This document shows positions 33,070 to 41,980 of a DNA stretch of 64,000 bases, in pieces. This DNA is from Luteolibacter sp. LG18 (GTDB lineage: Bacteria > Verrucomicrobiota > Verrucomicrobiia > Verrucomicrobiales > Akkermansiaceae): positions 2,108,001-2,172,000 of the forward strand of contig NZ_AP024600.1 of assembly GCF_036322585.1 (NCBI RefSeq), written 5' to 3'. Below the pieces are notes generated by a model. It did not search any database and was not told the DNA's origin. It saw only the letters and a list, made by a program, of their open reading frames with translations. Each line of letters begins with the position of its first letter. Position 1 is the first letter of the stretch. The translations under genes and the position numbers were made by a program.

Positions 33070-34800
33070 ATGCTCCGTTTGTTTTCCGTGGTTCTCCTGA
33101 TCGCCGGTGCCCGTGCGGAAACGGTGTGGCAGCCGGTTCTGGATGCGGAGGTGTGCGTTCCGGAGTTCCGACCGGATGGGATGTCGTTCAACGGCTACCG
33201 CCAGCCGTCGAACTTCGGCGGTGACCTCGGGTTCATTCCGGCAAAGCCAGCCCGGATCTCTTTCCGGGACGGTGCCATGGTGGTGCGCCCTGGAGCCGCG
33301 GCCGAGGGGCTGTGGGCGTCGCTGGCCGGGCCATCCCACGAGGTGGGCCGTACTTTCGATGCCGGGGATCTGCTCGGAGTGGGTGGTTTGCCCGCGAGCC
33401 GGGTGCCGGTGACCGCGGTGGCGGTGGATGCGAAGGGGAAGGGGAGGCTGCACGTGGAAATCGCCGATGCCAGACGCGTGGCGTTGTGGAGCGGGGATAT
33501 GGCGGTGGAGTCCCGCGAGGTGGCCCGTCTCCGCCTGCCATTCGACGCGAAGCTGGCGGCCAAGGCGAAGTTCCTGTCCTGCACGGCGTCGCTGGATGGG
33601 GACATCACCCTGCGCCGGATCGGCTTCGAGGCGGAGAAACCGGACATCGAGCCGGCGGACTGGTTGTTCCGGATTTCGTGGGGGAAGCTCCGTCGTTGCC
33701 TGGACCCGTCGAGCGGGTTGGTGGCCGGTCGGGCGCATGTGAACCGAGGGCAGTTCCTGGCCCTGCCCGGGTCCGGGATGAATGCCCTGGCCACGGCGAT
33801 CGCGGCGAAACAGGGGCTACTCGATCCCGCCCAAGCCGCCGCGGAGGTGCGTCTGACTGCCCGCACCGTGCTGGGCATGAAACACTCGCATGGGTTCCTG
33901 CCGCATTTCGCGAGCCGCCAGCCGGATGGCCGGGTGGTGCCCACGGAGAAGAGCGAGTTCAGCTCGGTCGATACCGCTTTGACGCTCCAGGCCCTGCTTC
34001 TGGCTGCGGATGTCTTGGAGTTGACAGACACTGCTGCGGCGGTGCGGGAGCGCATCCGGGCGATCGATTGGACCGGCATGGTCGATGAGAACGGGTTTCC
34101 GCATCACGGCTACTCCGCGGCCAGCGGCCAGGTGTTGTCCGGGGCCTACCGTGGCTGGGGCGGCGAGCAGGCGCTGACGGTGCTGCTGGAGGCGATGGGC
34201 CGCGGCGACCAGGCGCGGGGCAAGCTGGCGACCACCGGCAAAGTTTACCGTGGCGTGGGCTTCATCGCCGAGATCCAGAGCCTGTATCATCCCGACTTCG
34301 ACCGCCCGGATCCGGACCGCCTCAGCGGGGTGGTCTGGCCGGAGGCGAGGCGGAAACTTCTGGTGGAACAGGCCGCCTATTTCACCAAGCGGAAGCCGGA
34401 CTGTCCCGCCAGTAAGCTGGGCCTGTGGGGCTTATCCGCCGGGGAGGGCGGCATGCCGGGGGCGGCCTATGCCGCGAATGGAAGCGATTTGCCGGACCGC
34501 GAGTGGATTCATCCGCACTATCCGGTGATGGCGGCGATGGGTGATCCGGCGCGTTTGCCAGCGGTGATCCACTCGTTCGAGCAGGCGGGCTTGTTGTTTC
34601 CCCGTGGCTTGCCGGAAACGGTGTCCATCGACGGGGTGCTTTACAATCCGCTGCAATGTTCGCTGAACGCGTCCTTTGAAACCCTGGCGGCGTATCACGC
34701 GTGGAAGCGTCCCGCCGGGCAGGACGTGGTGGACCGGGCCAGCCGGGCGGATCCGATGATCCGCACCGCGATGGCCCGATTCTACGCGCCCATGCCCTAA
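33070..34800 (+). CDS. Secreted toroid-like protein, possible glycoside hydrolase
   Basis: The protein has 576 aa with a signal peptide (MLRLFSVVLLIAGARA). Residues 20-200 are a beta-rich N-terminal domain. The second half is helical and rich in Trp and Gly, with recurring patterns such as GWGGEQALTVLLEAMG, TEKSEFSSVDTALTLQAL and LWGLSAGEGGMPGAAYA. This resembles the alpha/alpha barrel of six-hairpin glycosidases such as endo-beta-1,2-glucanases. No catalytic acid can be named with confidence. It probably degrades or remodels a polysaccharide outside the cytoplasm. It is divergent from recQ and stands alone, 142 bases upstream of a kinase gene. Confidence 0.7.
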   Translation: MLRLFSVVLLIAGARAETVWQPVLDAEVCVPEFRPDGMSFNGYRQPSNFGGDLGFIPAKPARISFRDGAMVVRPGAAAEGLWASLAGPSHEVGRTFDAGDLLGVGGLPASRVPVTAVAVDAKGKGRLHVEIADARRVALWSGDMAVESREVARLRLPFDAKLAAKAKFLSCTASLDGDITLRRIGFEAEKPDIEPADWLFRISWGKLRRCLDPSSGLVAGRAHVNRGQFLALPGSGMNALATAIAAKQGLLDPAQAAAEVRLTARTVLGMKHSHGFLPHFASRQPDGRVVPTEKSEFSSVDTALTLQALLLAADVLELTDTAAAVRERIRAIDWTGMVDENGFPHHGYSAASGQVLSGAYRGWGGEQALTVLLEAMGRGDQARGKLATTGKVYRGVGFIAEIQSLYHPDFDRPDPDRLSGVVWPEARRKLLVEQAAYFTKRKPDCPASKLGLWGLSAGEGGMPGAAYAANGSDLPDREWIHPHYPVMAAMGDPARLPAVIHSFEQAGLLFPRGLPETVSIDGVLYNPLQCSLNASFETLAAYHAWKRPAGQDVVDRASRADPMIRTAMARFYAPMP

Positions 34801-34942
34801 AATAACCTCCGGAAAGCCAACAGCCGCCTTGATTTCCGCTCCGATGAAACGACAGAGTTTGGAGGACGTTTGATTGGCCGCACTTTCAGGGTTGCGTCAG
34901 CCCCCCTCAAACGGACAAGGTTTGGGATACGGTTAGGTTCAC

Positions 34943-36685
34943 ATGGACGAACGTTACGAAATACGCGGCAAAATCGGCCAAGGTGGGATCGGTGCGGTCT
35001 ATCGTGCGTTTGACCAGCGCATGAACCGCGAGGTGGCCATCAAGCGCATCATTCCCGAGGGCAATGACGCCGACCACCAGGACGAGGCCACCAAGCAGCT
35101 CACCAAGGAGGCCGGTGCCCTGGCCGCGTTGCAGCATCCGCACATCGTGACCGTCTATGACGTGGGCGCGGACGAGGATGGGCCGTACGTGGTGATGGAG
35201 ATGCTCACCGGCAAGTCTCTGGACGAGCTGGTGGAGAAGGCTCCGCTGACCGTGGGGGATTTCCGCGAGGTGGCGATCCAGACCCAGGAGGCGCTGATCG
35301 CCGCGCAGGACCTGCACATCGTCCACCGCGACATCAAGCCGGGCAACCTGATGCTCACCTGGCTGCCGTCCGGCAAGTTCCAGGTGAAGATCGTGGACTT
35401 CGGCCTGGCCAAGTTCACGCCGAAGCCTTCGAAGCAGACGCTCGACCAGCAGGACGCGGTCTACGGTTCGATTTTCTTCATGGCGCCCGAGCAGTTCGAG
35501 CGCGGCCTCGTCGATGGCCGCACCGACCTTTACGCGATGGGCTGCGTCTACTACTTCGCCCTGACCGGGAAGTATCCTTTCGATGGCGAGACCGGACCGC
35601 AGGTGATGGGTTCGCATTTGAGCCACCTCGTTAAACCGATCGGCGAGGTCCGCCCGGACCTGCCGCCGTGGCTGCGGGATTGGGTGATGTGGCACATCAA
35701 CCGCGATGCGGCGGACCGCCCGGCCGACGCTCGCGAGGCGCTCCAGGTGTTCCTCCGCAACGAAGGCGCGGGAGCGACCATGCCCGCGCGGACCGTCGCG
35801 CCGCCTCCTCCGCGTCGGCCGGGGCTTGGCACCGGGCCTGTCCAGACCGTCACCGCCACCCAATCCGCGCCGCAGTCGCTGCAACCACCGGATGGTTCGC
35901 GGCCCAGCGTTCACACGACCTCGCACGTGCTCACGAAGGGCCCGGCCACCAGCTCGGTCCAGACGCACACGCGTCCGGTGACGCCCATCCCGCAGATCCC
36001 GAAGAAGAAGATGAGCAATGCCGCGAAGGCGGTGATCTCCGGCATCCTCGGCCTCGGTGTCATCATCGTCGGCATGACGATCATGAAGGGCGCGGAGAAG
36101 GAGAAGCAGGAGAAGGCTCTTCAGGCCCTGATCGACAAGGCGGCGGATCCCGCGAAGGAACTGGAAGTCACTTCCAAGCAGCTCAAGTCGTTGTTCGACA
36201 ACCTGAAGGTTCCCAAACAGCTTGCGCAGCATGCGCCGACAATGAGGGCGATCCGGCTCGCGAAGTCGTCCAGCTTTGATGTGGATGCGGACATTGCCAA
36301 GTTCGTGACGTCCTCCGCCTTCAACAATGACGAGGATCTGCGTCAGATGTTCTTCCGCGATGTGGTGGGATACCGTGACAAGTTTTCCGCGATCGGTCCG
36401 ATCATTGCCTATGCCCGCGCGGCGAAGGAGAAAAGCTCCGCCGATGCGGCGCTGGAATCGATCCGGCGCAAGGCGACGGACGACCATTTCGATGCCCTGC
36501 TCGAAACCATCGAGTCGGCCCAGTTGATCGAAACCAAGCGGGCGGCGGTTCGGGTGGCGACCGACGTGGTGACCCGTAGTTCGAACCGCGGGGTGCTGCG
36601 TGGAAAAATCGAGCAGCTGGTGAGCCGCGCGAAGGATGATATCAAGGGCGACCTTATTGGGCTCAAGAACGCGGCCAGCGATTGA
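34943..36685 (+). CDS. Ser/Thr protein kinase, membrane-anchored
   Basis: The protein has 580 aa. The Hanks kinase domain (residues 1-270) has Gly-loop IGQGGIGAVYRAF, catalytic Lys34, HRDIKPGNLML with Asp130, and DFG in VKIVDFGLAKF. A Pro/Thr-rich linker follows (about 275-350), then one membrane segment around 359-381 (AVISGILGLGVIIVG). The C-terminal 200 residues are charged, mostly helical and would lie outside the cytoplasm. The domain plan matches PknB-type sensor kinases, but the outer domain is not PASTA. It is a second kinase besides the beta-helix kinase at 10706. Its targets are unknown; the FHA-ABC protein is one candidate. Confidence 0.93.
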   Translation: MDERYEIRGKIGQGGIGAVYRAFDQRMNREVAIKRIIPEGNDADHQDEATKQLTKEAGALAALQHPHIVTVYDVGADEDGPYVVMEMLTGKSLDELVEKAPLTVGDFREVAIQTQEALIAAQDLHIVHRDIKPGNLMLTWLPSGKFQVKIVDFGLAKFTPKPSKQTLDQQDAVYGSIFFMAPEQFERGLVDGRTDLYAMGCVYYFALTGKYPFDGETGPQVMGSHLSHLVKPIGEVRPDLPPWLRDWVMWHINRDAADRPADAREALQVFLRNEGAGATMPARTVAPPPPRRPGLGTGPVQTVTATQSAPQSLQPPDGSRPSVHTTSHVLTKGPATSSVQTHTRPVTPIPQIPKKKMSNAAKAVISGILGLGVIIVGMTIMKGAEKEKQEKALQALIDKAADPAKELEVTSKQLKSLFDNLKVPKQLAQHAPTMRAIRLAKSSSFDVDADIAKFVTSSAFNNDEDLRQMFFRDVVGYRDKFSAIGPIIAYARAAKEKSSADAALESIRRKATDDHFDALLETIESAQLIETKRAAVRVATDVVTRSSNRGVLRGKIEQLVSRAKDDIKGDLIGLKNAASD

Positions 36686-36691
36686 GGTGCG

Positions 36692-37876
36692 TCATGGCGT
36701 GTAGACCGTCACCGGTCCCACGCCGCTGCCTTGCACGCGGCGGAGTTTCTCCACCGCCTTGCGCACCGCTTCGGCGGCCTGCATCGCCTCGGCCATGGTG
36801 TTGAGCCGGGAGAAGCCGAGGCGCAGGCTGCTCTTGGCCTTGGCATCGCTGAAGCCCATTGCCTTCTGGACATGGGACGGCTGCTGTTTGCCGGTCATGC
36901 AGGCGGAGCCTGCCGAACAGGCGATGCCCATGTCATCGAGCAGGATCAGCAGGCCCGCGGCCTCGCAGCGTTCGAAGGAGACATGGCTGGTACCGGGCAG
37001 GCGGTGGCCGGGATCGCCATTGATCTCGCACCCGGTGATGGTTTCCAACAGCTTCGCCTCGAAGGCATCGCGCAGGGCGCGGACGGAGCCGTCGCCGGAA
37101 TCGAGGAGCTGTTTGGCCCGTTCGGCGGCCTTGCCGAAGCCGACGATGGCGGCGGTGTTTTCGGTGCCGCTGCGGCGGCCCTTTTCCTGGCCTCCGCCGC
37201 GGAGCAGCGGCTCGAAGCGGCAGCCGCTGCGGACGTAGAGCGCGCCCACGCCTTTCGGCCCATGGAACTTGTGCGCGCTGATCGAGAGGAAATCGACCGG
37301 CACCGCGCGGACATCCACCGGGATCTTGCCCACGGCCTGGATGGCATCGGTGTGGAAGGCGAGGCCGTGTTCCTTCGCGATGGCGCAGGCTTCGGCGATG
37401 GGCTGGATCACGCCGGTCTCGTTGTTCGCCCACATGATCGAGGCGAAGCCGCCGCCGTCCTTGGCGGATAGGCACGCGGCACGGAGGGCGTCGAGATCAA
37501 GGCGGCCGAAGTGGCTGACGCCGATGCGGTCGAGCGGATAGCCGACTTCCTCGAAGGTCTCGCAGGGTTTGAGCACCGCGCTGTGTTCGATGGCGCTGGT
37601 GATGGCCCGGCCGGCCTTCCGGCCGACGAGGCGGGCGAGCCACTTGAGCGCGGTGTTGGTGCTTTCGGTGCCGCCACCGGTGAAGACGATCTCGTCCGGC
37701 TGCGCGCCGATCAGCGCCGCGACCTGCTCGCGCGCCGTTTCGATCGCCTGGCGCGCCGCCTTCGCGCCCCGGTAGGAGGCGTTCGGGTTGTGGAAGCCCT
37801 CCGTCAGCCATGGCAGCATGGCATCGAGGACTTCCGGCAGCAGGGGCGTCGTCGCGTTGGCGTCGAGGTAGATCAC
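36692..37876 (-). CDS. Cysteine desulfurase (IscS/NifS family)
   Basis: The protein has 394 aa from a GTG at 37876. The family start VIYLDANATTPLLP follows directly, and the longer upstream frame has no family similarity. The PLP-binding lysine is in SISAHKFHGPKG (Lys203). FTGGGTESTNTAL and HTDAIQAVGKI are also characteristic. The sulfur-carrying cysteine lies in the GSACMTG loop (Cys326). The enzyme takes sulfur from cysteine for iron-sulfur clusters or tRNA thiolation. The gene is convergent with the kinase and stands without visible iscU or other suf/isc partners, so its exact role is open. Confidence 0.95.
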   Translation of the reverse strand: MIYLDANATTPLLPEVLDAMLPWLTEGFHNPNASYRGAKAARQAIETAREQVAALIGAQPDEIVFTGGGTESTNTALKWLARLVGRKAGRAITSAIEHSAVLKPCETFEEVGYPLDRIGVSHFGRLDLDALRAACLSAKDGGGFASIMWANNETGVIQPIAEACAIAKEHGLAFHTDAIQAVGKIPVDVRAVPVDFLSISAHKFHGPKGVGALYVRSGCRFEPLLRGGGQEKGRRSGTENTAAIVGFGKAAERAKQLLDSGDGSVRALRDAFEAKLLETITGCEINGDPGHRLPGTSHVSFERCEAAGLLILLDDMGIACSAGSACMTGKQQPSHVQKAMGFSDAKAKSSLRLGFSRLNTMAEAMQAAEAVRKAVEKLRRVQGSGVGPVTVYTP

Positions 37877-37969
37877 GGGGGAAGAATAGGGTAGGCGGGC
37901 TCCATTTCCAGCCCCGTTCGACTTCCTGCCCGGGTGACAAAGCGGCCCGGGTGCGGCAGAATGCCAAGC

Positions 37970-38491
37970 ATGCCCCGCTACGTCGCCTTTCTCCGCGCCA
38001 TCAATGTCGGTGGCCGCAATGTGAAGATGGACGCCTTGAAGAAGATCTTCGAGGCGGACGGCTTCAAGAACGTGGCCACGTTCATCGCCAGCGGGAACGT
38101 GCTGTTCGATTCGAAGGCGAAGCCGGAGGGGCTGGAGCGGAAGATCGAGGCGCTGCTGCAGAAGGAGCTTGGCTACCGTGTGGACACTTTCCTCCGCTCC
38201 GTTCCCGAGCTGGCGGAGATCGCAAAGGCCAATCCTTTTCCGGACACGGAAGGCGGCACCACCCATGTTGGTTTCACCGCGGAACCGTTCGATCAGGAAG
38301 CCACCGCCAAGGTGCTGGCATTGAAGACGGACATCGATGGCCTCCACATCGCCGGGCGGGATCTCTATTGGCACTGCTCGATCCGCAGCAGCGATTCCAC
38401 GTTCTCCGGCGCGGTGCTGGAAAAGCTCCTGAAACGCCCTGCCACCTTCCGGAACATCAAGACCGTCCGGAGTCTGGCCGAAGCCAAGTGA
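37970..38491 (+). CDS. DUF1697-family protein
   Basis: The protein has 173 aa. The ATG at 37970 starts the diagnostic block PRYVAFLRAINVGGRNVKM. GFKNVATFIASGNVLF follows at about 30-46, and LKRPATFRNIKTV lies near the end, all typical of DUF1697. These proteins are small, cytoplasmic and widely spread; no function is established. In-frame ATGs at 37961 and further upstream give extra residues that are not conserved. It is divergent from the cysteine desulfurase. Confidence 0.9.
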   Translation: MPRYVAFLRAINVGGRNVKMDALKKIFEADGFKNVATFIASGNVLFDSKAKPEGLERKIEALLQKELGYRVDTFLRSVPELAEIAKANPFPDTEGGTTHVGFTAEPFDQEATAKVLALKTDIDGLHIAGRDLYWHCSIRSSDSTFSGAVLEKLLKRPATFRNIKTVRSLAEAK

Positions 38492-38534
38492 CCTTCAGGG
38501 AAAAGGCCGTGAGGGACGACCCTTGATTCAAAAA

Positions 38535-38575
38535 TTAATCATTCGTTTGACTTTTTTATGCGATCGTTTAATTTT
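38535..38575 (+). promoter_or_regulatory. AT-rich operator/promoter candidate of the cecR-like operon
   Basis: This short region is strikingly AT-rich in a GC-rich context. TTCGTTTGA (38542-38550) and ATCGTTTAA (38563-38571) are direct repeats 21 bases apart, two helical turns. TTAATCATTCG and CGATCGTTTAA also make an imperfect palindrome. TTGACT (38547-38552) is a good -35 with AATTTT 17 bases on. The TetR-type product of the next gene may bind here and repress its own operon. Confidence 0.5.
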
Positions 38576-38583
38576 TGGCCGTC

Positions 38584-39276
38584 ATGCAAGCGGAGCTGTT
38601 TCCATCCACTTCCGGCAAGGGCGAGCAAGCCCGCCGCCGGTTGCTGCTGGCGGCGTTGAAGGCGGTCGGCGAAAAGGGCTACGAGAACGCCTCGGTCCGG
38701 GAGATCGCCGATGAAGCCGGGCAGAACGTCGCCGCGATTTCCTATTACTTCGGCAACAAGGAGAAGCTCTACGCGGAGGTGCTCGATGGCATCGGCGCGT
38801 TCCTCCGCTCGCTGATTGGGCCGCTGGCCGAGGACAGCCGCGCGCGGCTCGAGGTCGGGACGATGACACCCGCTGACGCCGTCGCGGCGCTCAAGAAGGT
38901 CCTCGGGCTGCTGCTCGGCCGCCAGCTTGCGGGCTCGGAGTTCGACAAGATCCGGCTGGTGATGATGCGGGAGCAGGCGAATCCCAGCGAGTCCTTCGAC
39001 GTCCTTTACCAGAAGAGCCTGAAGCCGCTGCACCAGATCTTCTGCCGACTGCTCGCGGTGGCGGTGGGCGAGGAGCCGGAATCGATGAACGTGATCCTGC
39101 GCGGCCACGCGATCTTCGGCCAGGTGCTGGTGTTCACCGTCGCCCGCTCGACCATCCTCCGCCGCCTGGAGATCGACCATTTCGAGGCCCACCACGTTTC
39201 GGCCATCGCCACCATCATCGACCAACACCTCGACCGGCTCTGCTTGCCCGGTCCCTTCCCGAATCCCGCGTCATGA
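38584..39276 (+). CDS. cecR: TetR-family regulator of the efflux operon (CecR-like)
   Basis: The protein has 230 aa. The N-terminal helix-turn-helix is clear: ASVREIADEAGQNVAAISYY, followed by FGNKEKLYAEV, as in TetR regulators. The C-terminal ligand-binding part is helical and ends with HLDRLCLP. It heads an operon whose order, regulator-HlyD-tandem ATPase-two permeases, matches E. coli cecR(ybiH)-ybhGFSR; I name it on that ground. The stop overlaps the next start by four bases (ATGA). The AT-rich repeats just upstream (38535-38575) are a likely operator. ATG 38584 was chosen over a TTG at 38575. Confidence 0.85.
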   Translation: MQAELFPSTSGKGEQARRRLLLAALKAVGEKGYENASVREIADEAGQNVAAISYYFGNKEKLYAEVLDGIGAFLRSLIGPLAEDSRARLEVGTMTPADAVAALKKVLGLLLGRQLAGSEFDKIRLVMMREQANPSESFDVLYQKSLKPLHQIFCRLLAVAVGEEPESMNVILRGHAIFGQVLVFTVARSTILRRLEIDHFEAHHVSAIATIIDQHLDRLCLPGPFPNPAS

Positions 39277-40259
39277 AAAAGATCATCCCTGTGATTCTCC
39301 TGCTCGCCGTGGCCGGCGGTGGTGTCTGGTACTATCTGGATCGTATCAAACCGGAGCACGAGCCGCTGCAACTGCACGGCAACGTCGACATCCGCGGGGT
39401 CGACCTCGGTTTCCGTGTCGGCGGCCGGGTGGTGGAGGTGCTGAAGGACGAGGGCGACCTGGTGAAGACCGGCGACCTGCTCGCGCGTATCGATCCCGCC
39501 CCGTATGAGCGTGCCCTGGAGCAGGCGAAGGCCGCGCTCGCTTCCGCCGAGGCCCAGGCCCGCTTGAAGAAGGCGGGCTATCGACCCGAGGAGATCGAGC
39601 AGGCGCGCGCCACGCTCGCCCAAAACCGAGTGGTGGCGGACAACGCCGAGCGGGCCTACAAACGCCAGGCCGATCTGGTGAAACAGAGCAGCGTTTCCAG
39701 GCAGGAATACGAGAACGCCGAGGCCGCCCGCAACGAGGCGATCCAGCGGGTGCGGCTCGCGGAGGCGAATCTCAACCAGCTCGAGGCGGGCTTCCGCACC
39801 GAGGAGATCGATGCCGCGAAGGCCGCCGTCGAGCAGGCCAAGGCCGCGGTCGGTTCGGCGCAGATCCAGTTGGCGGACACCACGCTGATGTCGCCTTCCG
39901 ACGCGGTGCTCATCACCCGCGCCGTCGAATCCGGCGCGATCGTCCAGCCCGGCACCACGGTGCTGTCGCTGTCGCTGGAGAATCCGGTGTGGGTGCGGGC
40001 CTACGTGTCGGAGCCTGATCTCGGCAAGTTTCCGCCCGGCACCAAGGTGGAGCTGTTCACCGATGGCAAGCCGGACCACCGCTACCACGGCACGGTCGGC
40101 TTTGTCGCACCTTCCGCGGAGTTCACGCCAAAGTCGGTGGAGACGAAGGAGCTGCGAACCTCGCTGGTCTACCGCATGCGGGTGGTGGTTGAAGATTCCG
40201 ATGGTTCCCTGCGGCAAGGCATGCCGGTCACGATCCGGCTGCCCAATCCCACCAAGTGA
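39273..40259 (+). CDS. ybhG: HlyD-type membrane fusion protein (YbhG-like)
   Basis: The protein has 328 aa. It has one N-terminal membrane anchor (IIPVILLLAVAGGGVWYYL), a first lipoyl-type half (HGNVDIRGVDLGFRVGG), a long alpha-hairpin coiled coil (about 70-190) and a closing beta domain (LVYRMRVVVEDSDG). This is the layout of periplasmic adaptors that link an inner-membrane pump to the outer membrane. Together with the tandem ATPase and two permeases it forms an exporter for drugs or other small molecules. It overlaps the regulator by four bases and the ATPase by one. Confidence 0.9.
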   Translation: MKKIIPVILLLAVAGGGVWYYLDRIKPEHEPLQLHGNVDIRGVDLGFRVGGRVVEVLKDEGDLVKTGDLLARIDPAPYERALEQAKAALASAEAQARLKKAGYRPEEIEQARATLAQNRVVADNAERAYKRQADLVKQSSVSRQEYENAEAARNEAIQRVRLAEANLNQLEAGFRTEEIDAAKAAVEQAKAAVGSAQIQLADTTLMSPSDAVLITRAVESGAIVQPGTTVLSLSLENPVWVRAYVSEPDLGKFPPGTKVELFTDGKPDHRYHGTVGFVAPSAEFTPKSVETKELRTSLVYRMRVVVEDSDGSLRQGMPVTIRLPNPTK

Positions 40260-41980
40260 TGTCGAAGATCGTGGTCAGCTTCGAGGGTCTGGTGAAGACC
40301 TTTCCCGGGATGGAGGCACCCGCGCTGGATGCCGTCTCGGGCGAGATCCGCACCGGCGTCATCACCGGGCTGGCCGGTCCCGATGGTGCGGGCAAGACCA
40401 CGTTGCTGCGGCTGATCGCCGGCCTGTTGGAGGCGAAGGAGGGAACGGTGCGCACGTTGGGATTCGATCCCATCGCGGACGCCGCCGAGATCCGCGGGCG
40501 GGTCGGCTACATGCCGCAGAAGTTCGGCCTCTATGAGGACCTCACCGTGATCGAGAACCTCACGTTGCAGGCGGACCTGCGGAACGTGACCGGAGCGGAA
40601 CGCGAGGAGGCCTTCGAGCGTCTGCTCACCTTCACCGACCTGAAGCGCTTCACGAAACGTTTCGCGGGCAAGCTGTCCGGCGGCATGAAACAGAAGCTCG
40701 GTCTGGCCTGCGCCTTGTTGGGGAAGCCGGAGCTACTGCTGCTCGATGAACCCGGGGTGGGCGTTGATCCGATCTCGCGCAAGGAGCTGTGGGGCATGGT
40801 CGAGGACCTCGTGAACCAAGGCATCGCGGTGGTGTGGAGCACCGCCTACCTCGATGAGGCCGAGTTGTGCGGCACCACGCTGGTGTTGAACGAGGGCAGG
40901 ATGCTTTTCAGCGGCACGCCGCGCGAGATCGCGGAGCCGCTGGCGGGTCGCTGCTTCCATTTGAAGAACCTCCACGAAGGCAAGCGCCGCCTGCTCACGA
41001 AGGCGCTGTCGCGGCCCGAGGTGACCGATGGCACGATCCAGGGGCACAACCTGCGGCTGACGTTCCGGAAGGGCGCGCAACCGTTCGATCCGCAGGAAAT
41101 CGGCGCGGGCTCCGAGGCTGCGTGGGCACCGGTGAAGCCTCGTTTCGAGGACGCCTTCATCGATCTTCTCGGTGGCGGTCCCGAGGGGGAATCGGTGTTG
41201 GCGAAACACACCCGGGAGATTCCGCGCGATGGAGCCACGGTGATCGAGGCCGCGAACCTCACCAAGCAGTTCGGCGATTTCAAGGCGACGGACGACGTCA
41301 CCTTCCAGGTCGAGCGTGGCGAGATCTACGGCTTGCTCGGACCGAATGGCGCGGGCAAATCGACCACCTTCAAGATGATGTGCGGCCTGTTGGTGCCGAC
41401 CGCGGGCACGGCGAAGGTGGTGGGTCTGGACCTCCGCCACAGCGCGGGCAAGGCGCGCCAGAAGCTCGGCTACATGGCGCAGAAGTTCTCGCTCTATGGC
41501 AATCTCACCGTCGCGCAGAACCTCGCGTTCTTCTCCGGCATCTACGGCCTCACGGGGAAGTTGCAGAGGGAGCGGACCGGAGACATGGCGGAGATCTTCC
41601 ACCTGAAGCCGTTCCTGAACGCGCGCACCGATTCGCTTTCGCTCGGCTACAAGCAGCGGCTCGCGCTGGCCTGCTCGGTGATGCACGAGCCGGACATCCT
41701 GTTCCTCGATGAACCGACCTCGGGTGTCGATCCGGTGACGCGGCGCGAGTTCTGGACCCACATCAACGGGCTGGTCGAGCGCGGTGTGACGGTGATGGTG
41801 ACCACCCACTTCATGGACGAGGCGGAGTATTGCGACCGCATCGGGCTCGTGTTCCGCGGCCAGCTCATCGCGAATGGCACGCCGGACGAACTCAAGGCGG
41901 GCGTCGCCACCGCGGACGATCCCGATCCCTCGATGGAGGATGCCTTCATCCGCCTCGTCACCGGAAAGGAGGAGACATGA
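40259..41980 (+). CDS. ybhF: Tandem ABC ATPase (YbhF-like)
   Basis: The protein has 573 aa with two nucleotide-binding domains in one chain. First: Walker A GPDGAGKTT, signature LSGGMKQK, Walker B LLLLDEPGVGVD. Second, from about residue 325: Walker A GPNGAGKSTT, signature LSLGYKQR (degenerate) and Walker B FLDEPTSGVD, then H-loop TTHFMDEAE. Two ATPase domains driving two separate permeases is the YbhF arrangement. The start ATG at 40259 shares one base with the preceding stop (TGATG). It ends with ATGA overlap into the first permease. Confidence 0.92.
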   Translation: MSKIVVSFEGLVKTFPGMEAPALDAVSGEIRTGVITGLAGPDGAGKTTLLRLIAGLLEAKEGTVRTLGFDPIADAAEIRGRVGYMPQKFGLYEDLTVIENLTLQADLRNVTGAEREEAFERLLTFTDLKRFTKRFAGKLSGGMKQKLGLACALLGKPELLLLDEPGVGVDPISRKELWGMVEDLVNQGIAVVWSTAYLDEAELCGTTLVLNEGRMLFSGTPREIAEPLAGRCFHLKNLHEGKRRLLTKALSRPEVTDGTIQGHNLRLTFRKGAQPFDPQEIGAGSEAAWAPVKPRFEDAFIDLLGGGPEGESVLAKHTREIPRDGATVIEAANLTKQFGDFKATDDVTFQVERGEIYGLLGPNGAGKSTTFKMMCGLLVPTAGTAKVVGLDLRHSAGKARQKLGYMAQKFSLYGNLTVAQNLAFFSGIYGLTGKLQRERTGDMAEIFHLKPFLNARTDSLSLGYKQRLALACSVMHEPDILFLDEPTSGVDPVTRREFWTHINGLVERGVTVMVTTHFMDEAEYCDRIGLVFRGQLIANGTPDELKAGVATADDPDPSMEDAFIRLVTGKEET

